Positions 19,018 through 28,276 of a DNA stretch of 64,000 bases are shown piece after piece (position 1 is the first letter of the stretch; the number at the start of each line of letters is the position of its first letter). The notes beneath the pieces are model-generated. The model was not told where the DNA came from, did no database searches, and saw nothing but the letters and a program-made list of their open reading frames with translations. Origin of the DNA: Sphingomonas sp. PP-CE-1A-559 (GTDB lineage: Bacteria; Pseudomonadota; Alphaproteobacteria; Sphingomonadales; Sphingomonadaceae); assembly GCF_004340965.1 (NCBI RefSeq), contig NZ_SLYA01000002.1, forward strand, positions 744,001-808,000. The letters run 5' to 3'. A program made the translations under genes and the position numbers.

Positions 19018-22000
19018 GTCGCGATGGCGATCCGTGCGGGGCTCCCGTCCCAGCTCGTGCCGTCGGGCAAGGTCTCGCCCTTCATCACCACCGACAGATC
19101 GCCGAGCTGCGCGTCGGCGCCGATCTCCGCATCGTACAGCACGATCGCGAGCGAGCCGATCGTCGCGCGGTCGCCGACGCGGATCGCGCCGACCTTCATC
19201 ACGCGGTCCTCGAACAGGTGCGTCTGCAGACCGGCGAAATCGTTGAGCGCGACGTCGTTGCCGATGTCGACGAGGTCGTGCTCGGTCAGGTCGGTGGTGT
19301 CGATGTAGCAGCGCTTGCCGATCCGCGCGCCCATCAGCCGGAGATAGAGCGCGATCCACGGCGTCCCGCGGAGTGGTTCGAGCAAGTTGGCGACGGCCAG
19401 ATTCTCGTAGGTCGCGGTGACGAGTTCGGTGCGCCAGACGAAAGTGCTCCAGAGTGGCGCGGTGGTGACCTTGTAGCGGCCGACGACGAGCCATTTGAGT
19501 GCGAGGACGAAGACCCCGCAGGCGAGGCAGAAGCCGACGTACAGGAAGGGGAAGGTCGCCGCGACGACCAGCGCGCCGTTCTCGAGATCGTCGAGGTCGC
19601 CGACCACCGACAGAAGAAAGCTGAAGAACACGAGGAACGCGGTCAGCGAGAGCGTGGTGCGGACCGCCTCGATCGACAGGCGCGTGGCGATCAGCGCGCG
19701 CGACGGATTAAACCGCGCGCCTTCGTCGAACATCGTGTTGACCTGTCGCACCGGCAGCTTGATCGCGGGCGAGCCGAACCAGGTGCTGCCCTCCTCGGTG
19801 GCTAGTGCGGGGTCGCTCGGCGGCTTCGAGAGGACGCCGACAAGTACCTCGTCGCCGATCTGCGTCCCGCTTGGCAGCAGCGCGGAGTTGCCGATGAAGC
19901 TGCGGCGGCCGATCTTGGTATGCGCGAGTTCGATCGTGCCGTGGCCAATCCGCGCCGCGCCGAAGATCACCGAGTCCGCGATGAAGCTCTCCTCGCCGAT
20001 CTCGACCAAGTCCGGCACAATCGCGCTGGCGGTCGAGATTTCCGCGCGACGGCCGACCTTGACGCCGAGCGCGCGGTACCACGGCACCACGTACAGCGTC
20101 GCGAAGATCGGGTGGAGCAGGCGGAGCGCGAGGTCGTTGATCTGCTGCACGAACCAGTAGCGGACGTAGAACCCGCTGTTCAGCGCATAGACCGCGGGCG
20201 CGACTCGGCCGAGGATCAGCCGCTTGGCCGCTACCGTCAGCACGCACATCATCACGACATAGGTGACCGCGAGCAGCGGCGCGACCGCGACATAGGCATA
20301 GCCGCTGGTCGCCCAGTCGAGCTCGATCAGCGCAATCAGCCCGGGGGCGATCGGCAGGATCGCGACCAGCGGCAGGATCAGCGCGCACAGGAACAGGCCG
20401 ATCGCCGGGCCGGCGTTGCGCGGGGCTGGGGTGGCCGGGCGGCGGGGCGCATCGCCGTCATGCGCGGCGGGCGAGCCCGCCCAGCGCTGGCCAGCCGGGA
20501 TCGTCGTATCGGCTGGCAGCGCGGACAGGTCGTCAAGCATCGCATCGTCGCCGAGCGCAGCGTTGCGGCCGACCACCGCCATCGATCCGACGAATGCGCC
20601 CTTGCCGAGCTTTACCGTGCCGAGCCGCAGCCACCCGCGCTCGACCGAGCTGGTCGACAACACCGACTGATCGCTGATGATCGCGTCGTCGTCGGCGTGG
20701 AGCAGGTCGGCGGTGTCGATGATCCCGGTGCTGATATGGACGCGCTCGCCGATCTTCGCGCCCATCATCCGGTAATAGCCGCGGATCATCGGCGTGCCCG
20801 CGAGATACGGCGTCGCCGTGACGCCGATGATCCGGCGGACCAGCCACCAGCGGAAATAATAGCTGCCCCAGAGCGGGTAATCGCCCGCCTTGAAGCGCCC
20901 GACGATCAGCCATTTGAGCGCGATCGACAGGAACATCGACGCGATCGGTACCACCGTGAAGAACAGCCCGCTGAGGATCAGCGCGTCGACCCGCGGCATG
21001 TCGCCGGCGAGATGCGTGTAGGCGAGATAGGGCGAGAACCACTGGAGCCCCGCCAGCGTGTAGATCGGCAGCAGCGCGAGCGTCTGCGCAGCGACGCACA
21101 ACCGGCGCTTCCACGGCGCGATATGATGGAAGCTGGTCTCGTCGAGGATCGCGACGGGCGTGGTGCCACCGATCCGTAGCGCGAGCGCGCGGATGGTTGG
21201 CGCGGCGTAGACGTCCTCGAGCGACAGCCCTTCGAGGCCGCGGACCTTTCGCGCTGCCGAAACGAGCCGTGCGGCCTTCAGCGAATGCCCGCCGAGATCC
21301 TCGAACAGGTCGTCGAGCACCGATACCGGCTGTGGCGCGAACGCCTCGGCCCAGACGCGGTGCAGGCTTTCCTCCATCGGCGTGGCGGGCGCGACCATCT
21401 CGCGGTCCGACGTCACGGTGATCTCGGGCTTGACCAGCGCCTTGCGGTCGACCTTTCCCGAGGCGGGCAGCGTCGGCATGTGCGACAGCAACTGGTAGCC
21501 CGCAGGGCGCATGTAATTGGGGAGCCGCTCGGCGACGCGGGCCTTGAGGCCGACCATGTCGATCTCCTCGGCCGGACGCGCAATCAGGAACGCGGCGAGG
21601 AACTCCGAGCCGTCGCCGTCGGTGAAGAGCTGGACGACGGTCTGCGCGACGCCGGGCCATTCGCCGATCACCGCCTCGATCTCGGCGAGTTCGACGCGGA
21701 AGCCGCGGATCTTCACCTGCGTATCGATCCGCCCGACGAAATCGATGTCGCCCGCCGCGTCGAGCTTCACCAGGTCGCCCGACCGGTAGATCCGCTCAGA
21801 CGCGCCCGACGGGCCGTCGAACGGCGTCATGATGAACTTCTCGGCGGTCAGGTCGGGGCGGTTGACGTAGCCGACGCCGACGCCCGGCCCGCCGATCACG
21901 AGTTCGCCTTCCCGGCCGTCGGGGACCGGCTGCATGTGCTCGTCGACCACCCAGGCGGTGTAGCCGGGGAGAGGCTTGCCGATCGTGATGCGCTGGCCCG

Positions 22001-23039
22001 GGAACACCTCGGTCCAGGTCGCGGTGACCGACGTTTCGGTCGGGCCATAGGTGTTGAGCAGGCGGAGGCCCGGACGCGCGAGCCGGCGCGGCAGGTCGGC
22101 GGGGCACGCCTCGCCGCCCATGTTGAGCAGGCGCAGCGTCGGCACCGGATGCTCGACCAGCGCGATCAGCGAGGGGACGACGTGCCAGATCGTCGTGTTC
22201 GCCTTGGCCAGCGCGATCGCCACGTCGGGCCCGCTGGTCGCCAGCGCCTCGGTCGCGACGAGCACGACCGCACCGACGAAGAACGCGCTCCACATCGTCT
22301 CGACCGACATGTCGAACGCGAGGCTGAACCCGCCGAACACCACGTCGGCAGGGATCAGATCGAGGATCGCGCTTTCCGAGCGGACTAGGTGGCAGGCGTT
22401 GCCGTGCGAGATCATCACGCCCTTGGGGCGCCCGGTCGTGCCCGAGGTGTAGATGATGTAGGCGAGGTCCTGCGGATCGCTGAGCGTCACATCGCGACCG
22501 ATCGGTTCGGACGGCTCAGCCGCAAGATCGCCCAGCGCGGCGTCGAGCGCGAGCGTTTGCCCCTTAAGGTTGGCGACGCGGCTGGCGACGGTGATCGTCA
22601 GCGCGGCTTCGCTGTCCTCGACGATGAAGTCGATGCGGTCCTGCGGATAGCCCCAGTCGACCGGCACATAGGCGGCGCCGGCACGCAGCACGCCGAGGAT
22701 CGCCATATACTGGTCGAGCCCGCGCGGCAGGCACAGCACGACACGGTCGCCGCGGCCGATCCCCATCGCGCGCAGGCGGTGCGCAAGCGCGAGGCTGCGC
22801 GTGGCGAGGTCGGTATAGCTCCACTCGGTCTTGCGGTCGTATTCCTCGTCCGCGCCGATCAGCCGCAGCGCGGTCGCGTCGGGATGCAGTGCTCGCGTCG
22901 CGTCGAAGATCTCATGCAGCAGTTCATCGCGGGCGTAGGGCTCTGCGGCCCGCAACGCCGGGGCGGGGGTGATCGACGGGTAAGCCGTCCTCGCTAAAAT
23001 GGCGGTATCGGAAGGGCTTACCGGCGTGTCTTGCTGCAT
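19014..23039 (-). CDS. Pls/PosA-type membrane nonribosomal peptide synthetase
   Basis: Synthetase of 1341 residues with the layout of epsilon-poly-L-lysine synthetase: adenylation domain (about 40-535), carrier domain (about 555-620), then a long membrane region without condensation or thioesterase domains. Adenylation motifs seen include YTSGTTGRPKGV (198-209), NTYGPTET (329-336), YRSGDLVK (418-425) and Lys529 in GKVDRKAL; the carrier serine is Ser586 in DLGGHSL. From about residue 645 three similar units follow, each with hydrophobic helices and a hexapeptide left-handed beta-helix that ends in RWAGSPA, TWFGSPA or SWDGSPA. By hand alignment to GrsA the specificity residues read D-M-E-H-N-G-T-V-T-K. 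The ATG at 23039 is preferred over TTG 23045. Product unknown; an amino-acid homopolymer is the leading idea. Confidence 0.92.
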   Translation of the reverse strand: MQQDTPVSPSDTAILARTAYPSITPAPALRAAEPYARDELLHEIFDATRALHPDATALRLIGADEEYDRKTEWSYTDLATRSLALAHRLRAMGIGRGDRVVLCLPRGLDQYMAILGVLRAGAAYVPVDWGYPQDRIDFIVEDSEAALTITVASRVANLKGQTLALDAALGDLAAEPSEPIGRDVTLSDPQDLAYIIYTSGTTGRPKGVMISHGNACHLVRSESAILDLIPADVVFGGFSLAFDMSVETMWSAFFVGAVVLVATEALATSGPDVAIALAKANTTIWHVVPSLIALVEHPVPTLRLLNMGGEACPADLPRRLARPGLRLLNTYGPTETSVTATWTEVFPGQRITIGKPLPGYTAWVVDEHMQPVPDGREGELVIGGPGVGVGYVNRPDLTAEKFIMTPFDGPSGASERIYRSGDLVKLDAAGDIDFVGRIDTQVKIRGFRVELAEIEAVIGEWPGVAQTVVQLFTDGDGSEFLAAFLIARPAEEIDMVGLKARVAERLPNYMRPAGYQLLSHMPTLPASGKVDRKALVKPEITVTSDREMVAPATPMEESLHRVWAEAFAPQPVSVLDDLFEDLGGHSLKAARLVSAARKVRGLEGLSLEDVYAAPTIRALALRIGGTTPVAILDETSFHHIAPWKRRLCVAAQTLALLPIYTLAGLQWFSPYLAYTHLAGDMPRVDALILSGLFFTVVPIASMFLSIALKWLIVGRFKAGDYPLWGSYYFRWWLVRRIIGVTATPYLAGTPMIRGYYRMMGAKIGERVHISTGIIDTADLLHADDDAIISDQSVLSTSSVERGWLRLGTVKLGKGAFVGSMAVVGRNAALGDDAMLDDLSALPADTTIPAGQRWAGSPAAHDGDAPRRPATPAPRNAGPAIGLFLCALILPLVAILPIAPGLIALIELDWATSGYAYVAVAPLLAVTYVVMMCVLTVAAKRLILGRVAPAVYALNSGFYVRYWFVQQINDLALRLLHPIFATLYVVPWYRALGVKVGRRAEISTASAIVPDLVEIGEESFIADSVIFGAARIGHGTIELAHTKIGRRSFIGNSALLPSGTQIGDEVLVGVLSKPPSDPALATEEGSTWFGSPAIKLPVRQVNTMFDEGARFNPSRALIATRLSIEAVRTTLSLTAFLVFFSFLLSVVGDLDDLENGALVVAATFPFLYVGFCLACGVFVLALKWLVVGRYKVTTAPLWSTFVWRTELVTATYENLAVANLLEPLRGTPWIALYLRLMGARIGKRCYIDTTDLTEHDLVDIGNDVALNDFAGLQTHLFEDRVMKVGAIRVGDRATIGSLAIVLYDAEIGADAQLGDLSVVMKGETLPDGTSWDGSPARIAIAT

Positions 23040-23206
23040 ACTCAAGCCTTAGACGATGTCGAACGCCATTTGCTACTCGTCATCGGCGTACAGGAAAACC
23101 TTCGAAATTATCCGCCCGGCGCGAATGGAGGGCATGGCCAGAGAAGGCTTGCGGTGCCTTCGGTGCTGACTTACACCCCTACTACACCTTCGTCGGGAAT
23201 CTTCAC

Positions 23207-25879
23207 ATGCGCGCCTCATGCCTCATCGGTTTCACCGCTCTCCTGCTGTCGTCGACCGCGCATGCAAGTCCGAAGGCGATGACGGAAGCGCCCGCCAAGG
23301 CGGTGATCGTACCCGATGCGAACGCACCGAAGGGGCGTCTGTCCGATGCGGCGATACCCAAGGCGTATCGCCTCGACTTCACCATTTTGCCCGAGGCTGA
23401 CCGGTTTTCGGGACATGACGAGATCGACGTCACGCTGAAGGCTGCGACAAAATCTCTGTATATCCACGGGCGCGACCTGAAGATTGGCAAGGCGGTCGCG
23501 ATGGTAGGTGGCAAGGCTACCCCGGCGATCTTCACGCAGGTCGATCAGAGTGGCACGGCGCGGCTGGACTTCGCGAATGTCCTGCCTGCCGGCGCGGCGA
23601 CGCTGGCGTTCGATTATACGGGCAGTTTCGGGGACAGCGCCTCCGGCCTGTTCCACGTCAAGGTCGGCGATGCCTGGTACAGCTGGACGCAGTTCGAAAG
23701 CATCGATGCGCGCGCTGCGTTTCCCGGGTTCGACGAGCCTGGCTTCAAGACGCCGTTCACCGTGTCCGTGACGACCCATCCAGGTCTGGTCGTGATCGGC
23801 AACGCGCCGAAGGTGTCCGTCACGAAGGTTGCCGGGGGAATGGAGAAGCATCAGCTCGCGGTTACCAAGCCATTGCCGACCTATCTCGTCGCGTTCGATA
23901 CGGGGCCGTTCGTTCACCAGACCGGAACGATCCCGGCGACCGCCGAACGGCCAACGCCGATGCCGTATGGCGCCGTCGCGACGCACGCGCAGAAGGACAA
24001 GATGGGCTATGTGATGGCGGAGACGCCGCGCATCGTGTCCCTGCTCGAGCAATATTTCGGCGAGCCGTTCCCGTTCCCCAAGCTCGACCAGATCGGCACG
24101 CCGATCATGCCGGGTGCGATGGAAAACGCGGGCGCGGACACCTACGGCGACGGAATCATTTTCCTCTCGCCCGGCGCGACGACGTCCGACAAGCAGGCGT
24201 TCGGGATGATCGTCGCGCACGAGCTCTCGCATCAATGGTTCGGCGACCTCGTCACGCCGGCATGGTGGGACGACATCTGGTTGAACGAAAGCTTCGCCAA
24301 CTGGATGGGCTATCGCATCGGCAACGCCTGGCGGCCCGAGCTTAACATCGGCGTCGGCGCGCTGGATGAGGGCTTCGGCACGATGAACACCGACGCGCTG
24401 GAGGTGGGACGCCCGATCCACCAGCCGATCACCGACAACGGCCAGATCGACTCCGCGTTCGACGGCATAACCTACGGCAAGGGCGGGCAGGTGGTCGCGA
24501 TGATCGCGGCCTATCTCGGCGACGAGAAGTTCAAGGCGGGCGTCCGCCTTCACCTCAAGCGTCACGCATATGGCAATGCGACCTCCGAGCAGTTCTTCCA
24601 GTCGATCTCGGATGCGGCGAAGGATCCGCGCGTGCTGTCCGCGCTGAAGTCGTTCGTCGACCAGCAGGGCGTTCCGGTCATCGACGTCCGGCGGCAGGGT
24701 AACGGCATCGTCGCATCCCAGTCGCGCTATGCCTTCCTGGGATCGACTCCGCCTCCGTTGAGCTGGACGATCCCGTTCTGCGTTCGCGTCGGCGCGGCGA
24801 AGCAATGCGCGCTGCTCGACAAGACCACGACGTCGATCGCTGCTCCCGCCTCGGGCCTAATAATGCCGAACGTCGGTGGTGCGGGCTATTACCGTTTCGA
24901 CATGGCGCCGGCGGACTGGCAGGCGTTGATCGCGGCTTCGGGCACGTTGTCCCCGGGCGAGGCGCTCGCCACCACCGACAGTCTGTGGGCTGCGTTCCGC
25001 GCTGGTAAGGCGCCAGCCGCATGGCTGTTCGCGGAAGCGCGTGCGGTCGCGGCAAATCCGGACTCGACCGCCAGCATCGACGGCGGCCGGCGAATTGCCG
25101 GTTTGCGCTCGCGGGGGCTGATCTCGGCCGCTTCGTTACCTGCCTACCGCGTACTGTTGGCCTCGATCTATACACCGCGCCTGACTGCGCTTGGTTTCAA
25201 CCCAGCCGCGGGCGCCTATGCAAAGGATGATCCAGGCCGGCAGAACCTACGCCACGAACTGGTCAACCTCGTCGCGGACGATGCGCGCGATCCGGCTGTC
25301 CGCAACACGCTGAAGGTGGCGGGGAAAAAATACCTGGCGGGCGACACCGCGGCGCTTGATTCCGGCTTTCTCGGAGCTGCATTGACCGTGGTAGCAGAGG
25401 AGGGCGGTCTGCCTGCTACTAAGATGCTGGTCGACAAGGCGTTATCGAGCGAGGACCCGGGCTTCCGCCAGGCTGCTCTCGGTGCCGCTGCGTCCAGTGG
25501 GCGGTCCGACGCCGCCAATTATCTCCTGTCGCTCGAAGATAAACGGATGCGGAGCTATGACAGGATCGGGCTGATCTTCGGTGTCGCCGGCAATGCGGAA
25601 ACGCGCGATCTCGGCATCGACTGGATCCTGACGAACTACGACAAGCTTCTCGCCGGTGGCAACGGCATCTTCATTACCAGCCGCCTGCCGCAGGCGCTCG
25701 CCGTCCAGTGCGGTGCCGATCAGGCGGACCGGATCGATGCCAAGGTCGGCGCCTCGATCCGCAAGGCTAACGTCGGATTGCTCAACTACGAGCGTACGCT
25801 GGAGAGCATTCGCCATTGCGGTGTATTGCGGCAGGCGAAGTCCACGGAGATCGCAGCGGCCCTTGCCAACGCGAGGTAG
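23207..25879 (+). CDS. Secreted M1-family zinc aminopeptidase
   Basis: Metallo-aminopeptidase of 890 residues with an N-terminal signal peptide (about residues 1-20, ending STAHA), so periplasmic or surface exposed. The exopeptidase motif GAMEN is at 303-307 and the gluzincin motif is His338-Glu-Leu-Ser-His342 with the third zinc ligand Glu361 in NESFAN, spaced exactly as in the family. A C-terminal ERAP1-like helical domain covers about the last 330 residues. It removes N-terminal residues from peptides. It is transcribed divergently from the Pls-type synthetase, 167 bases apart, and ends before a strong terminator. No evidence that it acts on the synthetase product. Confidence 0.94.
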   Translation: MRASCLIGFTALLLSSTAHASPKAMTEAPAKAVIVPDANAPKGRLSDAAIPKAYRLDFTILPEADRFSGHDEIDVTLKAATKSLYIHGRDLKIGKAVAMVGGKATPAIFTQVDQSGTARLDFANVLPAGAATLAFDYTGSFGDSASGLFHVKVGDAWYSWTQFESIDARAAFPGFDEPGFKTPFTVSVTTHPGLVVIGNAPKVSVTKVAGGMEKHQLAVTKPLPTYLVAFDTGPFVHQTGTIPATAERPTPMPYGAVATHAQKDKMGYVMAETPRIVSLLEQYFGEPFPFPKLDQIGTPIMPGAMENAGADTYGDGIIFLSPGATTSDKQAFGMIVAHELSHQWFGDLVTPAWWDDIWLNESFANWMGYRIGNAWRPELNIGVGALDEGFGTMNTDALEVGRPIHQPITDNGQIDSAFDGITYGKGGQVVAMIAAYLGDEKFKAGVRLHLKRHAYGNATSEQFFQSISDAAKDPRVLSALKSFVDQQGVPVIDVRRQGNGIVASQSRYAFLGSTPPPLSWTIPFCVRVGAAKQCALLDKTTTSIAAPASGLIMPNVGGAGYYRFDMAPADWQALIAASGTLSPGEALATTDSLWAAFRAGKAPAAWLFAEARAVAANPDSTASIDGGRRIAGLRSRGLISAASLPAYRVLLASIYTPRLTALGFNPAAGAYAKDDPGRQNLRHELVNLVADDARDPAVRNTLKVAGKKYLAGDTAALDSGFLGAALTVVAEEGGLPATKMLVDKALSSEDPGFRQAALGAAASSGRSDAANYLLSLEDKRMRSYDRIGLIFGVAGNAETRDLGIDWILTNYDKLLAGGNGIFITSRLPQALAVQCGADQADRIDAKVGASIRKANVGLLNYERTLESIRHCGVLRQAKSTEIAAALANAR

Positions 25880-25895
25880 CGCGCAAAGATGAGGA

Positions 25896-25931
25896 CTGAG
25901 GCAGCGCGGCGTGGCTCTGCCTCAGCCTTTT
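25896..25931 (+). terminator. Intrinsic terminator after the M1 aminopeptidase
   Basis: CTGAGGCAG (25896-25904) pairs exactly with CTGCCTCAG (25917-25925) across a 12-base loop, followed by CCTTTTC. Position 17 bases after the stop fits termination of the aminopeptidase transcript. Confidence 0.75.
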
Positions 25932-26148
25932 CATATGCCGGACGATGCCTTCGATACGGTATCGTGCCGGATCGATGGCATCGTCATTGCAGCGTTCACC
26001 GTTGAACCGCGTACGCTGAGCCAGGGATGAGTGACGAGTAGGGCGTCTTCATCAAACGTAAGCTGTTCGGGCTACCGAGACGCCGAGGAACACCTCGGAA
26101 TCAACCAATACGCCTTACACAATACTCAGATCGATAATACACATTATG
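25932..26148. other. Intergenic stretch with an AT-rich patch, no gene recognised
   Basis: About 220 bases between the aminopeptidase terminator and the end of the opposite-strand aspartic protease gene. Bases around 26080-26160 are clearly AT-richer than the rest of the window (for example AATACACATTATGTTAAATA). No tRNA cloverleaf, ribosome site with a credible frame, or terminator for the protease gene was seen. Confidence 0.4.
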
Positions 26149-26742
26149 TTAAATATGGGGTGGTGGTGGCGAGAGGATCAGCGTCTTTCCAACGACCCGC
26201 CACGAACCCAGCCGCGACAGGAAGTTCATGCCGAGGATGTCCGTCTCTTCGAAGGCCGGCGACGTCACGATTCCCAGGTCGGTCATGACGATATTTCCGA
26301 CGGCTACGCGTTTCGCAGTCGCCGACCGTGCGGTGACCTGGCCGTTGGCGGTTGACAGAATTACGGGAAACGGACTTTCGGTCAGGTCGAGGCCCGCCGC
26401 CTTGGCGGTCTGCATCGACAGTGCCGTCGTCGTGGCGCCGCTATCGATCAGCATGCGTCGACCGACTCCGTTGATCTCCACGTTCGCCCAGAAATGACCG
26501 TCGTCTGCCATGCGTATGCGCGTTTCCGTTCCGCTAACCTGTTGATCGTCGAACATCGCAATGACGCCGGACAGTCGATCTCGTTGGCTCGCAATCAGGA
26601 AACCGACGGCGAAGATGCCTACCCATGCCAGCGCCATCTTGAGCATCGGCTTGACGGCGCTTCGCCGCGCAACCAGCGCCGACAGCGGCAGGATCAGCAT
26701 CACGGCGTACAGCGCGAACTGGGCTGCACGGTCACCCGTCAT
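26149..26742 (-). CDS. Membrane-anchored retropepsin-like aspartic protease
   Basis: Protein of 197 residues of the clan AA 'TIGR02281' type. Two hydrophobic helices (about 9-24 and 37-52) anchor it in the inner membrane; the soluble part resembles half a pepsin, with the catalytic Asp100 in MLIDSGATTT, a conserved NGQVTARS strand and GMNFLSRLGSW near the end. Such single-domain proteases act as dimers. The substrate is unknown. The ATG overlaps the stop of the preceding MBL-fold gene (ATGA), making it the last gene of the mltB-to-protease row. Confidence 0.88.
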   Translation of the reverse strand: MTGDRAAQFALYAVMLILPLSALVARRSAVKPMLKMALAWVGIFAVGFLIASQRDRLSGVIAMFDDQQVSGTETRIRMADDGHFWANVEINGVGRRMLIDSGATTTALSMQTAKAAGLDLTESPFPVILSTANGQVTARSATAKRVAVGNIVMTDLGIVTSPAFEETDILGMNFLSRLGSWRVVGKTLILSPPPPHI

Positions 26743-27503
26743 GCGTCGAGCACGAGCCCGTCATAACCAGGCTCGACGCCCTTCGGAAGTTCGGCGACCA
26801 AGCTAGCATAGTCCATGCTGTGGTCCATGTGGATGAGCGCGGTACGCCCCGGCTGCAGTCGGTCGACCCATCCGAGTACGGCCGGCAATTCCATGTGCGT
26901 CGGATGCGGTCGTCTCCGCAACGCATCGACGACCCAGACGTCGAGCCCTTCGTAAAGCTTGGCCATATCGTCGGTCATGATATTAAAATCGGTCGCATAT
27001 CCGATCGAAGCGCTACCCGCTTCGAACCGAAGTCCAGCCGCGTGGATGTTACCGTGAGGTTGATCGGTAACGCGAATTTCAATCCCGCCTATCGTCAGCC
27101 GATCGGGTAGCGTTTCTGCCGCGATCGTCGGCGGGTAGCCCGCTCGGCCGTGGAATGCATAGGTGAAACGCGAGTCCAGCGCCGCGAGCGTGTGGGGTCG
27201 TGCATAGCCGCGTACCGGCGTTCCCGCGGCGTGGTAGAGCTGGCGCAGATCGTCGATACCGTGGCAGTGATCCGCATGATCGTGCGTCCAGATAACGGCG
27301 TCGACCCGGTCGACGTCGGCCGCGAGAAGTTGCTCGCGCATGTCCGGGCTCGTGTCGATCAGGATGCGCGTACCATCATGCTCGATCAGCGCGGACGCGC
27401 GCGTGCGGCGGTTGCGTGGTTCGGCAGGGTCGCAATCGCCCCAGTCGTTGCCGATCCGCGGGACGCCGGACGATGTGCCCGATCCGAGAATCGTGATCCT
27501 CAT
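26739..27503 (-). CDS. PhnP-like metallo-beta-lactamase fold hydrolase
   Basis: Metal-dependent hydrolase of 254 residues. The zinc motif T-H74-D-H76-A-D78-H79 and a downstream IHMDHSMDY histidine are intact, and the N-terminus MRITILGSGTSSGVPRIG with paired cysteines nearby is typical of PhnP-like phosphodiesterases. The actual phosphodiester substrate is not defined; many sphingomonads have this gene after tatD, where it is simply named MBL-fold hydrolase. It overlaps tatD upstream by four bases and the protease gene downstream by four bases. Confidence 0.9.
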   Translation of the reverse strand: MRITILGSGTSSGVPRIGNDWGDCDPAEPRNRRTRASALIEHDGTRILIDTSPDMREQLLAADVDRVDAVIWTHDHADHCHGIDDLRQLYHAAGTPVRGYARPHTLAALDSRFTYAFHGRAGYPPTIAAETLPDRLTIGGIEIRVTDQPHGNIHAAGLRFEAGSASIGYATDFNIMTDDMAKLYEGLDVWVVDALRRRPHPTHMELPAVLGWVDRLQPGRTALIHMDHSMDYASLVAELPKGVEPGYDGLVLDA

Positions 27504-28276
27504 GCGCGCGTCTTGCCGAACAGCGTGTGGAAATTCTCGGCCGTACGGCGCGATAATTCCTCGACATCCTCACCGCGCAAGTCGGCCAGGAATTTCGCCG
27601 TGTCGGCGACGAAGCCGGGCTCCCCGGTCTTGCCACGATGCGGGACCGGCGCGAGAAACGGTGCGTCGGTCTCGATCAGAAGTCGCTCGATAGGCAAGCG
27701 CGCGGCCGTCTCTTGCAGATCACGTGCGTTCTTGAAGGTGACGATACCCGATATCGAAATATAAAGGCCCATGTCCAACGCCTTGTCAGCGAAAGCTCCG
27801 CTTGCGGTGAAGCAGTGGATGACGCCGGGATAAGCCCCCTTCCCCATTTCCTCAGCCATGATCGCGGCGGTATCGTCCTCGGCATCGCGTGTATGGACGA
27901 CGATCGGTAACCCAGTCTCGCGCGATGCCGTGATGTGCGCGCGAAAGCTCGCTTGCTGGCGGGCGCGATCCGACGTGTCGCGGAAATAGTCCAGGCCACT
28001 TTCGCCCAGCCCCACCACACGAGGATGACGTGCCCGCTCGATCAGCTTGGCGGCATCGACATCGGGATAGGTGTCGGCCTCGTTCGGATGGATGCCGATC
28101 GTAGCCCAGACGTCGGGCTCGCGCTCGGCGGTCGCGACGATATCATCCCACTCGCTCTCGCGGGTCGAGATGTTGAGCATCGCCGTCACCCCCCGCGCTC
28201 GCGCCCGTGCAAGTACGGCTTGCTGATCCTCTACGAGCCCCTTGTAGTTGAGGTGGCAATGGCTGTCGGCGAGCAT
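27500..28276 (-). CDS. tatD: TatD-family metal-dependent DNase/hydrolase
   Basis: TIM-barrel hydrolase of 258 residues. Metal ligands are seen as His6 and His8 in DSHCHL, Glu in GLGESGLDYF, His in IVVHTRDA, His in GVIHCFTA and Asp in LIETDAPFLAP. Family members show 3'-5' exonuclease activity on DNA and RNA; the old link to Tat export does not hold. Its ATG overlaps the metG stop by one base (TGATG), and its stop overlaps the MBL gene, so it is co-transcribed with metG. The metG-tatD order is conserved in many bacteria. Confidence 0.93.
   Translation of the reverse strand: MLADSHCHLNYKGLVEDQQAVLARARARGVTAMLNISTRESEWDDIVATAEREPDVWATIGIHPNEADTYPDVDAAKLIERARHPRVVGLGESGLDYFRDTSDRARQQASFRAHITASRETGLPIVVHTRDAEDDTAAIMAEEMGKGAYPGVIHCFTASGAFADKALDMGLYISISGIVTFKNARDLQETAARLPIERLLIETDAPFLAPVPHRGKTGEPGFVADTAKFLADLRGEDVEELSRRTAENFHTLFGKTRA

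Noticed and set aside
19920..21179. A 419-codon plus-strand frame inside the Pls-type synthetase
   Set aside because: Arg/Asp/Gln-rich shadow of the real coding strand; the minus-strand frame carries clear adenylation and beta-helix motifs.
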